Part shown: in pieces, positions 1 to 10,253 of the stretch
How the letters are laid out: the number at the start of each line of letters is the position of its first letter
Position numbering within the stretch: the stretch's first letter is position 1
From: Lentisphaeria bacterium
Lineage (GTDB): Bacteria > Verrucomicrobiota > Lentisphaeria > Victivallales > Victivallaceae
DNA length: 64,000 nt
Assembly (NCBI GenBank): GCA_022009855.1
Contig: CP091727.1
Span: 1,860,001-1,924,000, forward strand
Direction of reading: 5' to 3'
Made by a program: the position numbers and the translations under genes
Notes under the pieces: model-generated
What the model saw: the letters and a program-made list of their open reading frames with translations, nothing else
Databases searched by the model: none
Told to the model about the DNA's origin: nothing

Positions 1-814
1 TTGAGGGAGAGGTCGGTTGTCGCCAGCATCTGCTTGGCCAGTTCGAGGCGGCGTTGCGTCAGCCAGGTCCATACGGAAGAGCCGAAGACCAGCTTAAAAC
101 AGCGGCAGAAATGGGCGCGGCTCATGTTGGCGTGGCCGGCAAGCTCCTCCAGCGTCAGGTTGTCGGTCAGATGCTGTTCGAGGTACAGCGAGGCGGCGTT
201 GACGGCGTCATGAATTTCGGTGCGGACGGAATTTCGCGCCACCGGGCGGGAGTGCAGACGGCCGAGCAGAATCAGAAAATCGATGACTCCGTTGCAAACG
301 ACCGTCTGATAGCCCTGGGCGCGCAGGGAGAGTTCCCCGACCAGATGGTTGATTTTTTCGACGGCGGCGGGGAAGTATTCCGGCGGGATATGGAGTTTGG
401 ATGGCGGTTCTTTTCCGGCCGGTCGAAGAACTGCTTGAGGTTTGCCATATCGCGGATCGGCGCGAGCTCCTCCTCCAGCTGCGTCTTCTGCAGCAGAATG
501 TTGAACAGCCACAACCTGTGGCATCCGGTGTACCAGTGGATTTCGCCTGGATGGACGGCGAAACAGTCGCCGAGGCCGAACTCCATCGTACTCTCATCGC
601 CGCATCTGTTGCGCCAATGGTGGGTGCCGTGCCCGCGGATGACGAAAACAAGTTCGTAAAAATCGTGGTCATGCGGGGAGACCGCCTGCGGGTGATAGGT
701 GGACAGGATGATGAATTTCAGGTTGTTTGCGCTGGAACAATGGTTCCACTGATAGTGTTCCGGCAGTGTCCGGAACTCCTGTTCGGTCTGAATTTCTGAA
801 AATTTGAACGGCAT
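1..814 (-). CDS. AraC-family transcriptional regulator (3' end cut by window edge)
   Basis: The N-terminal half is a cupin-like sensor (HDHDFYELVFVIRGHGTHH, then an HPGEIHWY motif), as in sugar-sensing AraC regulators. The C-terminal part, reading to base 1, is an AraC helix-turn-helix: LTLEELAGHANMSRAHFCRC followed by a second helix around LAKQMLATTDLSL. The frame breaks near 409-415 in an AAAA tract and resumes one frame over, so this is probably an indel error. ATG 814 is chosen over TTG 841 because GGAGG lies 8 nt upstream. The last part of the second HTH lies outside the window. It is likely the regulator of the polysaccharide genes upstream on the same strand; this rests on context and on the AraC-type direct repeats near 5430-5464. 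Confidence 0.85.
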
Positions 815-849
815 GTGCAGCGCCTCCGCTTCCGGTACCAATCCCTTTT

Positions 850-877
850 ATTATAGATGGGCTGTGTGAATTTGCAA
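850..877 (-). promoter_or_regulatory. Sigma-70-like promoter of the AraC regulator
   Basis: On the minus strand a TTGCAA hexamer (872-877) is followed after 16 nt by a perfect TATAAT (850-855), about 35 nt before the chosen ATG. It lies in the 138-bp gap between the upstream glycosidase stop and this gene. Confidence 0.5.
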
Positions 878-952
878 TTCAGATCGGGCAAAAGTTTCCG
901 GATTCCACCCGGCCGCCCGGTCTCACGACCGGACGGCGTCGGCTGGGGGCCG

Positions 953-3395
953 TCACTTCTCGCTTCTGAACAGGAAACGGATGTTGCGCACCTGATAGAT
1001 CAGTTTTTCCTGTTTGCCGGAGAGGGCGATCTGGAATCGTTCCACCCCTTCCGGTGTTTTCAGATTTTCAAAGAGGATCCGATAGTTCTTCCACTCTCCC
1101 GTCGGTTGCGGATAGGGTTCCCGGGCCTGCACGTGGTTGCCGAAGAAATAGACCAGCGGATACATTGCATCCGCCGGATTGCCATCCACTTTGAGTTCAA
1201 ACTCCATTCCGACTGCGCTGCGGAGCGACTCCTGGGGGAGCAGCAAGGGCAGAGAGGGGGCCGCCCAGCGGTTGGTCACGTTGCGAAAGTCGATCTCGAA
1301 CACGACGGAATTTTCACTGCTGTTCCCGCGGATGGACATTTTCCCGGAGCTGTTGGTGCGCCACGCGTCCGGCTGCCCGGCGCGCGGGAGCGGTGTGGTC
1401 TGGAGCAGTTCGCCCACCTTCCGGTAGGGAACGACCAGCGACGTGATTTTTCTTCCCGTTGAAACGGCCGGAGAAGCGAAACTCTCCGGTCTTTGCTTTC
1501 GGGACCGGGAATTGAAGTTCAAGTTGTTTTTTTCTCCCACGGGGCGAGCGACACGGGCTGCGGATCGGGCAGGGCGGAGAAGTGCAGCGTGCCCTGCTTG
1601 CTCTCCGAAGAGAGGTTGAACAGCTCCACCCGGATTCCGACCGGTTCGCTTTCGTTTCGAAATCGACGAAATCACGGCCGGAAGAGAGACGCAGATTCCG
1701 GACGGGCACCGCCTTCAGGACGACGGTGCGGTCCCCGTCGAAGGCGGCCATTCCGGCGTCATCCCGTTTCACGGCCGGTTTTTCCGGTTTCATGCCGGAG
1801 ATTCCCTCCAGATAGCGGACATACCGGTCCGCCTTCAGCTTGAGCGTATTCCCGGAAGCGGGTGTGACCGCCTGCCGGCGGCCGAAGGGGTCCGTGACGT
1901 GGCAGACGCCGGGACCCGCCTCCAGAACGAATTCCCGTTCCAGCGGCGATGGATTCCCGCGGGCGGCGTTTTCGGTCTTCTCCGTTTCGAGCGGGGAGCG
2001 GCTCCAGAACGCGAGGATCTGCGAACCGTCCTGCCGTTCGAACAGGAACGAGCGCACGCCGTCGCGTTCTCTGCACTCTCCCAGCAACGTTGCTCCGGCC
2101 AGCAGCCGGCTCTGCACGGCGAGAGCGGCGAATGCCGGCTTCACCGTGAAATTCTGCCGGAGCAGTCCCCTACATTTTCGCACCGCCGATCTCGTTGAAC
2201 GGGGGGCAGGACGAAGGGGAAGACTTTGCCCACCCCCAGCTGTTTCAGCAGAATCACCGATTTCGGATGAAATTCGGCGACCATCAGCTCCCTGCTCATA
2301 GCTCTGTTCCAGTTTCCCGGGGGGTGCAGGAGGGCAGTGCGGCCTGTCCTTCGACATTGGTTCCAGTTTCGGTGAACCAGACCGGCGGTTTCCGGCCGGC
2401 GCGGTCAATGAGGGCGTAAATCTCCTGCAGCAGCGCCGGATATTCCGCCGGCATGAGGTAGGTGTGGTAGTTGAAAATATCGTAATAGAAGTCGAGATCG
2501 GAGGCGAACGCGCTCTTCACGAAGTTCCGGACCGGGAAGAGACACATCGCCCCGGTCAGGACCGCCGCATCCGGGGAACCGGCCTTGAATCCCAGGCTGG
2601 CCGCCTTCATGGCGGAGGCGAAATTCCAGGCCGGTTCCTCCGAGAATCCGACATCCGGTTCATTCCAGAACTCCCAGGCGGAAACTTTGTCCCGGTAGCG
2701 TTCCGCCGCGCTCCGGCAGAAGCGGTAGACGGCGAGCAGATCGTCCGGAATGTGGGCCGGAGCGACGGAGTTGTCGTCGGAACCATCCTGATAGCGCGCC
2801 CAGCGGGGCGAGTCGCGGAAGCAGCCGGTAATTTTCACCCCCGGCCTGATGGAGCAGGTCGAAGTTCCTGTCGAAGAGTTCCCAGTTCATCTTTCCCGGA
2901 ACCGGTTCGATGCCCTTCCAGTTGAAAAACTCCCGCGCGTCGGAGAAACTGCACTGCCCGAGCAGACCGCTGACCGCCTCCCGGCCGGAGGCCGGCAGGT
3001 GCGGGTTGCCGGTTGCCGCGTGGGTGAGATAGGCCTGATTGGTGTTGAGCGCGAACGAGGTTGCGGTGGAGCCCGGCGGCGACGACGGCCCCGGCTGCAC
3101 TGCGAATCCCAGAGCCGAGGCCTCATCGCCGTTCCAGCAGATCCGGTAGTAGCCGGACTCCAGCTTCGGGAGTTTCAGCTCCGCTCCGGAGAGGGTGCCG
3201 TTACAGACGGCCTGTCCCCGCCAGTCGGTGACCCGGTATGCGGTTCCGGCCGGAACCGTGCCTTTCACTTCGAAGCGAATGTCGTCCGCCGGAAACCAGC
3301 CGGTCGGCGAGGTGGCTGCCGGTTTCAGAAACATCTCCTGCGCCGCCAGAGAGGTGAGTCCGGAGTGAGAGAAAGAGGATTGTTTTGTTCATCAT
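953..3395 (-). CDS. Secreted clan GH-A-like glycoside hydrolase (frame-broken)
   Basis: Protein of about 810 residues. It starts with a short signal peptide (MMNKTILFLS...), then a beta-sandwich-like region, then a TIM barrel with WEFWNEPD (the Asn-Glu-Pro acid/base motif of clan GH-A) near residue 230 and WFTETGTN (a nucleophile-type Glu) near residue 340. The C-terminal third has no obvious domain but resembles a beta-sandwich with repeated aromatic strands. At least six frame changes are needed, for example in a G6 run at 2319-2324 and near 1535 and 2840. It begins 5 nt after the pseudopilin stop, so it is probably co-transcribed. It likely cleaves an exo-polysaccharide; the GH family (5, 39 or other) and substrate cannot be fixed from the motifs. 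Confidence 0.7.
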
Positions 3396-3400
3396 GGTTG

Positions 3401-4183
3401 TCATTCCGCCATACGTTTCAATGCTTCTGCGATCGATGTGTCGCTGTGGTATACGTCGGGGGTGAAATTCCCGGTCCACCCCTCCGGCACGTAGACCGCC
3501 GCCTGCACGATTCTTGCACTCCCATCGGTCAGAAAGCAGGTGGTTGCGTTCGAATGAAGTGCCTTGTTGAGGCCGATGCTCGCGGCGGCGCAGACTCCCA
3601 TCACCCGGCGGGAGACGGCGCCGAATTTCTTCCCCAGGAGGGGAACATCGACGGGGCCGTGTTGTTCCCGGTGTCGAAAAGCAGCATGTAATCGACGTTG
3701 AAATTCATATTGTTCCATCCCAAAGGATTCGCCGACTTTACAATGAAATATTTCGGGCCGGTTTTCGGAAGAGGAATCGCCGTAGTAGGCCGCTGTCGGC
3801 CAGGTGACGGCATTGGGCAGATAGCCGCGGCGGGTGAGAATCCCCAGACCGACATCCGGCTGAGGGGCGGCGTAGTACTGGATGAACCGCCGTTCGTTGC
3901 TGCTCGCTTCGCTGCTGACCAGGGAAGAGACGACCGGCATCGTGTTGTCGTCGAAATCACCCGCGTAACTGGCGGTCGTCTGCGCGAGGGTTTTCTGGGT
4001 GTTCAGGCAGTTGATGTTCTTCGCCTTCTCCCGCGCCTTGTTGAGCGCGGGCAGCAGCATTGCCGCCAGAATCGCGATGATCGCGATCACGATCAGGAGT
4101 TCGATGAGGGTAAAAATGCGGCGTCGTTCCAGCCGAATCCGGCTGCCTGCCGGGGAGAAAAGTTGATGCTTCGATCTTGCCAT
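3401..4183 (-). CDS. Type II secretion-like pseudopilin (prepilin N-terminal domain protein)
   Basis: About 260 residues. A basic leader of 23 residues is followed by FTLIELLIVIAIIAIL and an LPALNKAREKAK helix, the class III prepilin methylation signature. The rest is a globular domain ending in an H-domain-like TCFLTDGSARIV stretch. ATG 4183 has AAAGGAG 6 nt upstream. Two compensating frame changes (near 3730 and 3640) restore VDYMLLFDTGNN in the middle; both lie in C/G/T runs. The gene sits between two glycosidase genes on the same strand. In this lineage such proteins are numerous and their role is unknown; minor pseudopilins or cell-surface scaffolds are both possible. Confidence 0.88.
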   Translation of the reverse strand: MARSKHQLFSPAGSRIRLERRRIFTLIELLIVIAIIAILAAMLLPALNKAREKAKNINCLNTQKTLAQTTASYAGDFDDNTMPVVSSLVSSEASSNERRFIQYYAAPQPDVGLGILTRRGYLPNAVTWPTAAYYGDSSSENRPEIFHCKVGESFGMEQYEFQRRLHAAFRHREQHGPVDVPLLGKKFGAVSRRVMGVCAAASIGLNKALHSNATTCFLTDGSARIVQAAVYVPEGWTGNFTPDVYHSDTSIAEALKRMAE

Positions 4184-4214
4184 CTTGTGCTCCTTTCCTG
4201 AAAATGAAGAGTTG

Positions 4215-5354
4215 TCATTCCGCGAAGATCTCTCTGATCGCCTCAAGATACCGGTATTGGCATTCGGAGTCCGGCTCCAGATAACTGCCTTCGGTCCATT
4301 CGTTCCATGCGTTGAGGGTGATGATCCGCTGCTCCTCCGGCCGGAGCGCGATCCGGTCCCGGAAGAGCCGCAATGTTTCAGCGAACTGTTCCGGGGTGTT
4401 TTCCACGACCGGATCATAGGGATACTCGCCGTGAAGAAACCTGTCGCTCTGCACGGTGCGCGGCGAGGCGTCCCAGGCGGTCATGATGTTCGGGTAGTAC
4501 GGTACGGAATACTCCCGCTCCGCCCGGTCCCAGTAGGCGAGATATCGGGTCCGCAATTGGCGGTAATCGCTCCGCGGGAAGTCGCAAAGCGGCATGTGGT
4601 GGATCCAGATGTAGCTGGTGACGCTGTCGAACCCGAGCTCTTCGACCAGCTCCGGCGCGTTGGATTTTCTCTCGCCCGGCAGAATGGTCTCCCCCCCGGC
4701 TGGTCAGGTTCAGATGCAGCCCGGCAAGGCCGACGCGTTCCGCCCGGGCTCGAAACTGATCCAGCGCCTTGCGGAGCGGAGGAATCCCGCCGAAATTTTC
4801 GCAGAGACGGGTGATGTCGTAAATGGAGAAGAACGGTTTCCCGCAGATGGTCCAGTATTCCGGCCGCTGCAGATGTTCCTCCAGCAGGATTCCGCAGAGG
4901 CGGTCGAAGGAGCGCGGGGAAACGTCGCTTTCCAGCAGAGTGCGGACCGGTTCGTTCCAGCCGTGCGGATGCATGTTGCGCCACGGGTGGTTCGCCCACA
5001 TCAGCGCATAGGTCATCCGGTGCCGGTTGGGGGCGTTCAGAAAGCCCCGTTTCAGTGCGCCTTCCAGAAACGGTTTTTCCCCGTACCAGTACCAGTCGAA
5101 GAGAAATGTGCCGATTCCGTGATCGGCGGCGGCGGCGATCTTTTTCGCCATGACCTCCGGTTCCGACTCATCTCCGTAGCCCCAGAGCGGCACTTTCGGC
5201 TGCCGGTGACCGGGGAAGCGGGAGCGGGCCGCCTGAACGACATCCCATTCCGTCCAGCCCGGACCGTGCTCTTTTCCATGCGTTCGTCGCAGTGGTAATC
5301 GGGGAAGTAAAATGCGGCAAGCTGAATGTTGTGCCGGTTTCTGGTCGAGGACAT
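4215..5354 (-). CDS. WbsX / GH99-like glycosidase domain protein
   Basis: About 380 residues. The N-terminus AAFYFPDYH...GWTEWDVV and the PKVPLWGYGDE segment match the start of WbsX-type proteins. Further motifs are HGIGTFLFDWYWY, the YPNIMTAWDASPR segment and ITLNAWNEWTEGSYLEPD near the C-terminus, all typical of the family. Two frame changes are needed: a GAAAAG tract near 5270 and a C7 run at 4691-4697. ATG 5354 has AAAGGAG 7 nt upstream. There is no signal peptide, so it is probably cytoplasmic. Family members are glycosidase-like or act in surface glycan handling. It is the first gene of the operon that continues with the pseudopilin and the GH-A-like enzyme. Confidence 0.82.
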
Positions 5355-5383
5355 CGCAACGCTCCTTTCTGTACCTGGAATAT

Positions 5384-5464
5384 ATTATACAATAAAAAAA
5401 TCCCCACGGTACGAAAATATCAGGATTTTATTGCGCGATATTGAGATTGTATTGCACAATATTG
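5384..5464 (-). promoter_or_regulatory. Activator-type promoter with AraC-like direct repeats
   Basis: On the minus strand a perfect TATAAT (5384-5389) stands about 30 nt before the WbsX-like gene, but the expected -35 position (5407-5412) reads GTACCG, far from consensus. Upstream are two direct repeats on the plus strand, ATTGCGCGATATTG (5430-5443) and ATTGCACAATATTG (5451-5464), exactly 21 bp apart. Two-turn direct repeats next to a weak -35 are the usual layout for AraC-family activation. That the AraC protein at the left end binds here is an inference. Confidence 0.5.
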
Positions 5465-5571
5465 CTCGAACGGTCTTCGGGAATCCACCGTTTTTCCGGT
5501 TTTCGCGCGGAGGCAAAGGGGCGGTTGCCGATTGCGATGTGGCGGGGAAATGACGCTCTCCGGTTGCAAAA

Positions 5572-5589
5572 TGACGGAAACTTCCGTCA
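5572..5589. repeat. Short palindrome TGACGGAA-AC-TTCCGTCA
   Basis: Perfect 8-bp arms around a 2-bp centre in the noncoding gap 5465-5699. The same TGACGGA core returns in the hairpin at 5655-5685. It could be an operator or a small structural repeat. Nothing else recognisable lies in this gap. Confidence 0.4.
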
Positions 5590-5654
5590 CTTTCCCCGGA
5601 AGGTCGGCGGCGTTGAGCAAAAATGGAACGGATGCGACCCGGTTGAAAGCAGAA

Positions 5655-5685
5655 AATCCGTCACTTCACAGCCGGATGACGGATT
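5655..5685 (-). terminator. Probable intrinsic terminator after the LolA-like gene
   Basis: AATCCGTCA (5655-5663) pairs with TGACGGATT (5677-5685). On the minus strand the hairpin is followed by a short TTTT, 15 nt after the stop of the 5700-6445 gene. The U-tract is weak. Confidence 0.45.
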
Positions 5686-5699
5686 CATTCACCGAGATT

Positions 5700-6445
5700 T
5701 CACTTCGCCAGCGGGCGGATCACCTTCGGCGGTCTGGCCGGGTCGAATTTGCCGACGGCGGCGGACTTGTCGAATTCGATGCTGGTTCGCCAGCCGGGGC
5801 CGAAAAGGCCGACACGGTCGGTGTAGTAGAAGCCGTCGCTCTTGCGGAAGCTGTTGATCTCCAGAGTGCGGAATGGAGTCCCCCCCGCGGCCGCTCCTCG
5901 AAGAATTCCGCCTTGAGCGGAAAGTGGTAATCGCGGGCGATGTACACCTTGACCTGCTCCTTTTTATCCGGAGATTCGAGCAGCACCACCCGGCAGGGCA
6001 CGGTGCGGACGCTCTCGCTCTCCAGTTCGCGTACCACCGGATAGTAGAGGAAACTCATGGTAAGATCGGAAGGGCGGATTCCCATGTGGCCGAGCCGGTT
6101 TTCACTCCCGGCGTCGCCGGTGTTGCTCTTCATCGGCACGACTGTGGTTTCCGAAGAGCCGCTGCGCCGGGTCTGGCCGAGCATGTATCCTTCGCGGCCG
6201 TCGAGAATGATCTGACCGGTCATCCGCTCCGGTTGGAGGATGATGCCGAAATAGATCGGCACCGTTTCCGGCCGGCCGCCGCGGCGCAGATGGCGCACTT
6301 TCCCTTCCAGCGCGGCGTAGCTGGAGACCGGGTAGGGGTTGCGTGCAAGTTTCATGAATTCAGAAATCGGCGTCGTCTGTTCTTCTGCGGCGAAAGTCGC
6401 CGGAACCAGCGCCGAAAACGCGAGGCACAGCAACAGGTATCTCAT
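5700..6445 (-). CDS. LolA-like / outer-membrane lipoprotein-sorting family protein
   Basis: About 248 residues with a signal peptide (MRYLLLCLAFSALVPATFAA). The body has the alternating strands of the LolA/COG2834 fold: an early ALEGKVRHLRR strand, MTGQIILDGREGYMLGQ, SFLYYPVVRELESE, CRVVLLESPDKKEQVKVY and a last strand FYYTDRVGLFGPGW. A C7 run (5880-5886) shifts the frame; after it the C-terminus ends at 5700. ATG 6445 is preferred to GTG 6451 because GGGAG lies 8 nt upstream. Its start lies just before the lon stop, so it is co-transcribed at the end of the tolB-folC-lon run. It is probably periplasmic and binds a lipid or lipoprotein acyl chain; family assignment is by sequence feel. Confidence 0.6.
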
Positions 6446-6447
6446 GC

Positions 6448-8834
6448 TCACTTCTCCCGTGCGGCGGGACCGGGGAAGGCAAACTTCTCCGCCTCCTCGA
6501 AGGTCCCGATAAAGTGGATTGTCAGTTTCGACCGGACCTCTTCCGGCAGTTCGTCGGCATCCTTGCGGTTCTCCTCCGGCAGCATCACCGTGGTGACGCC
6601 CGCCCGCAGGGCCGCGATCACCTTCTCCCGGATGCCGCCGACGGCGGTCACCCGTCCGGTGAGGGTGATCTCTCCGGTCATCGCCAGACGCGGCCGCACC
6701 GGCCGGCCGGTGAGCAGCGAAACCAGCGCCATCGACAGCGTCACGCCGGCCGAAGGACCGTCCTTCGGCGTCGCTCCGTCCGGAACGTGGATGTGGAAGT
6801 CATGGCCGGTGAACCACTCCGGCTCGATTTTCCAGGCGGCAGCACGGGAGCGGATCAGGCTGAACGCCGTTTCCGCCGACTCCTGCATCACCTTGCCGAG
6901 CGAACCGGTGAGTTTGAGGTTGCCCTTGCCGCCCGGAATCGCGATGATCTCCACCGGCAAAATGACGCCGCCGCAGCTGGTCCACGCCATGCCGGTGGCA
7001 CATCCCGGCGCGGTGGCTCCTTCGACCTCGTCGCGCAGGAACTTGCGCCCGCCGAGCAGTTCGTGCACCAGTTTCGGGGTGACCGCGGTCACGGCATCGG
7101 CGGCGAGTTCGCCTTCGACGATGCGCCGGGCGATCTTGCGGCACACCTGACCAATCACCCGTTCCAGTTCGCGCACTCCCGCCTCGCGGGTATAGTAGTC
7201 GATCAGTTCGTCGATGCCGGAAAGATGGAAGCGCACCTGCTGCCGGGTGAGGCCGTTTTCACGGATCTGGCGCGGCACCAGATAACGCCGGGCGATCTCC
7301 CGCTTCTCGAACGAGGTATAGCCGGGCAGGCGGATGATCTCCATGCGGTCGCGCAGCGGCCCCGGATCGTGTCGAGCAGATTGGCCGTCGCGATGAAAAA
7401 GACCTTGCTCAGGTCGTAATCGATTTCTAGATAGTGGTCGCTGAAGGCGCTGTTCTGCGCCGGATCGAGCACTTCCAGCAGCGCGGATGCCGGATCCCCG
7501 CGGACGTCGCTGGCGAGCTTGTCGATCTCGTCGAGCATGAAGACCGGATTCGCACTGCCCGCCTTCTTGAGGTTTTGAATGATCCGCCCCGGCATCGCGC
7601 CGACGTAGGTGCGGCGGTGGCCGCGGATCTCCGCTTCGTCGCGGATGCCGCCGAGCGAGACCCGGACGAAGTTGCGGTTCATCGCCCGTGCAATCGACTG
7701 GCCGAGCGAGGTCTTGCCCACGCCGGGCGGTCCGACCAGACAGAGGATCGGAGACCTGCGTTCCCCCCGCCGTGGAGCTGGAGCACCGCGAGGAATTCCA
7801 GAATGCGTTCCTTGACGTCCTTGAGGCCGTAGTGGTCGGCATCCAGCACCCGCGCCGCCTCGTTGCAGTCGAGCCGGTCGTCGGTGCAGGTGAGCCACGG
7901 CACGTCGAGCAGCCAGTTGATGTAGGTGTAGCTGATATGGTACTCCGGCGCAGCCTGGGGAATCAGTTCCAGGCGGGAGAGCTCCTTTTTCACCACTTCG
8001 GTGACCCGTTCCGGCAGGGGTGAGTTCGCCGAGGCGGCGTTCGATTTCAATGATGTCCGGGTTGCGGGTGTCTTCGCCCAGCTCCTGCTGGATGGAGCGC
8101 AGCTGTTCGCGGAGGAAGAACTCCCGCTGCGACTGACTCATCGCCTGATGGACTTCGTTCTGGATCTTCATGCCGAGTTTGAGCACCTCCAGCTCCCGGT
8201 TCATGAAGACCGCCAGCGCCTCGAGGCGGGCGCGTACGTCGGTGTGGAAGAGCAGCAGCAGCTTTTCGGCGTAACTGAAATTCAGCGCATCGGCCAGCAG
8301 GTCGGCAAACCGCCCCGGAGTTCCGGCGTTGAAGACAGCGACCTGCAACTCTTCCGGCAGGCCCGGCAGCATGCCGGCTAACTCCTGGAAGAGCACGGTG
8401 AGGCTCTTCTGTCGGGCCTGGTTTTCCACCTCGTCGCCCCCGGGCAGCTCCGGCAGTGTCCGGCAGCGGGCCATCGGCGGTTCGTTTTCGTTGCGGCTGA
8501 GCATTGCACAGATGATCCGGCGGACGCCGCGCACCACGATCCGGATGCTTCCATCCGGAAAGTTCAGTTCCTTGACCACCCGCACCAGCACGCCGACGGC
8601 GGACCGGCGTTTCTCCTCATAGCTGAAGAGGCGGAATTTCACCTGAAACGGCAGCTGTTCAAGCTCTTCGTCAGAGGGGAGTTCCGGGAAGAGGGCCAGC
8701 AACCGGTCGCTTTCCATTGCCCGATGGAGCGCTGCGACATTGTCTCCTTCGATCAGCAGCGGGGTGAGGCTGAAGGGATAGATCACCGGTTCCCGCGTTG
8801 CCAGCAACGGTACGGAAATCAGTTCCGCATCCAT
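6448..8834 (-). CDS. lon: ATP-dependent Lon protease
   Basis: About 795 residues, the usual length. The N-terminal LON substrate-binding domain (VPLLATREPVIYPFSLTPLL) is followed by a helical region and an AAA+ module with Walker A GPPGVGKTSLGQSIA, the Lon hallmark VSLGGIRDEAEIRGHRRTYV and Walker B VFMLDEIDKL. The C-terminal protease domain has Ser in PKDGPSAGVT and Lys in GGIREKVIAA, the Ser-Lys dyad. It degrades misfolded and regulatory proteins in the cytoplasm. Frame changes occur near 8030, 7765 and 7370. ATG 8834 has GGAG 5 nt upstream; an ATG at 8882 is an alternative start that would add 16 residues. It lies between folC and the LolA-like gene. Confidence 0.95.
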
Positions 8835-8935
8835 CTTCGCTCCGCCGGTTTCGCCGGAAGATATCACATTGGGATCAATCATGATTCAAGATTCCGATCT
8901 GCTTGACAGTTTCTGTTCGCGGAACATCGTCCGTC

Positions 8936-10231
8936 TCACGCCAGGTCGAGTACGAGATGCCGGTCGGCGAGATCGGCCAGTACTTCGCCCGCCAGATAGA
9001 GTGAACCGGCCACCAGGACCTTGCGCGGGGAGTCGGCGAGCGCGTCGTTGACGGCGAGCAGGGCGTTGGCCCGCCCGAGGCCGGAACATTCAGTTTTCGC
9101 GCCATTGCGCACAGCTCTTCCGGGGTGCGGCAGGGACGGTCCGCCTCGTGCAGCGGGACAAAGAGAAACTCCGCCGCCAGCGGCGCGATCAGCTTGAGGC
9201 TCGTTTCCACATCCTTGTCGCGGAATCCGGCGAAGATCACCGTGAATTTTTTCTCCGGGTGCGATCTCTTCCATCGCTTCGCGGAGTGCGGAAAGTCCGT
9301 CCGGATTGTGTCCGCCGTCGACGAAGAGCCGTTCGTTGAGCTGCTGGCAGCGCGCCGGCCAGCGGACGTTCGCCAGGCCGTCGAGCGCCCGGTCGAGGTC
9401 GAGGCCGTATCGGGCGGCGAGGAACTCCAGCACCCGGTGGACCAGCCGGAAGTTTTTCCGCTGCATTCCGCCGAGCAGCGGCAGCCGGATGGTTCGTCCC
9501 GCGTATTCAAACTCCTGCCGGAGCAGTCCGTTTTCGCGGGTGAACCGGATCGGACCGGCGATCTCCTCTCCCGGACCGGCGGGCGCCGCGCCCAGCGACC
9601 GAGCCCGGTCGAGCAGAACCCGGCGCGCCTTCTCCGGCATTTCGCCGTAGAAGAGCGGCACCGCCGGTTTGATGATGCCCGCCTTTTCCCGGGCGATCTT
9701 TTCGATGGAGTCGCCCAGCCAGGCCTGATGGTCGAGAGCGATGTTGGTGATGATCGAGGCGACGGGGGTGACGACGTTGGTGGAGTCGAGCCGCCCGCCC
9801 ATGCCGGTCTCCCAGACGACGAAGTCGACGCCGGCGCGGGCGAAGATCATCGCCGCCAGGACAGTGGTGAATTCGAAGTAGGTGAAGCGGAAATCCCGTC
9901 CGGTGGTCCGGCGGGCCGCTTCAGCCAGTTCGGCGGCGAACGCATCGAAATCCTCCGGAGAAACCGCCCTGCCGTTGACCCGGAAGCGTTCCCGGATGTC
10001 GACCAGGTGGGGGGAGCTGTAGAACCCGGTGGTGAAGCCGGCCGACCGGAGTGCACACTCCAGCATTGCGCCGGTGGAACCTTTGCCGTTGGTCCCCGCC
10101 AGGTGAAGGAAGCGCAGATCGCGACAGGGATCGCCGGCACGGCACATCAGCTCCTGCGTCGCTTCCAGACCGGGCTTGATGCCGAACATGCCGAGCGAAT
10201 TCAGATACTCTTTTGCCGGTATGGTGCTCAA
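8936..10231 (-). CDS. folC: Folylpolyglutamate synthase / dihydrofolate synthase
   Basis: 432 residues, the normal length. It adds glutamates to folates (and to dihydropteroate if bifunctional). Visible motifs are the ATP loop AGTNGKGSTGAMLE, the folate-loop region GFYSSPHLVDIRERF, the WETGMGGRLDSTN segment, NIALDHQAWLG, and FVDGGHNPDGLSA in the C-terminal domain. Two compensating frame changes (near 9255 and 9085) leave the start and end in the same frame; between them the correct reading includes KKFTVIFAGFRDKD. It sits 22 nt after tolB and about 100 nt before lon on the same strand. Confidence 0.93.
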   Translation of the reverse strand: MSTIPAKEYLNSLGMFGIKPGLEATQELMCRAGDPCRDLRFLHLAGTNGKGSTGAMLECALRSAGFTTGFYSSPHLVDIRERFRVNGRAVSPEDFDAFAAELAEAARRTTGRDFRFTYFEFTTVLAAMIFARAGVDFVVWETGMGGRLDSTNVVTPVASIITNIALDHQAWLGDSIEKIAREKAGIIKPAVPLFYGEMPEKARRVLLDRARSLGAAPAGPGEEIAGPIRFTRENGLLRQEFEYAGRTIRLPLLGGMQRKNFRLVHRVLEFLAARYGLDLDRALDGLANVRWPARCQQLNERLFVDGGHNPDGLSALREAMEEIAPGEKIHGDLRRIPRQGCGNEPQADRAAGGGVSLCPAARGGPSLPHPGRAVRNGAKTECSGLGRANALLAVNDALADSPRKVLVAGSLYLAGEVLADLADRHLVLDLA

Positions 10232-10253
10232 GGGAACCTCCTCTGCGGCCGTG

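Noticed and set aside
208..672. 154-codon frame at the left end as a separate gene
   Set aside because: It is an alternate frame of the AraC gene; the conserved HTH is reached from the 814 start by one indel.
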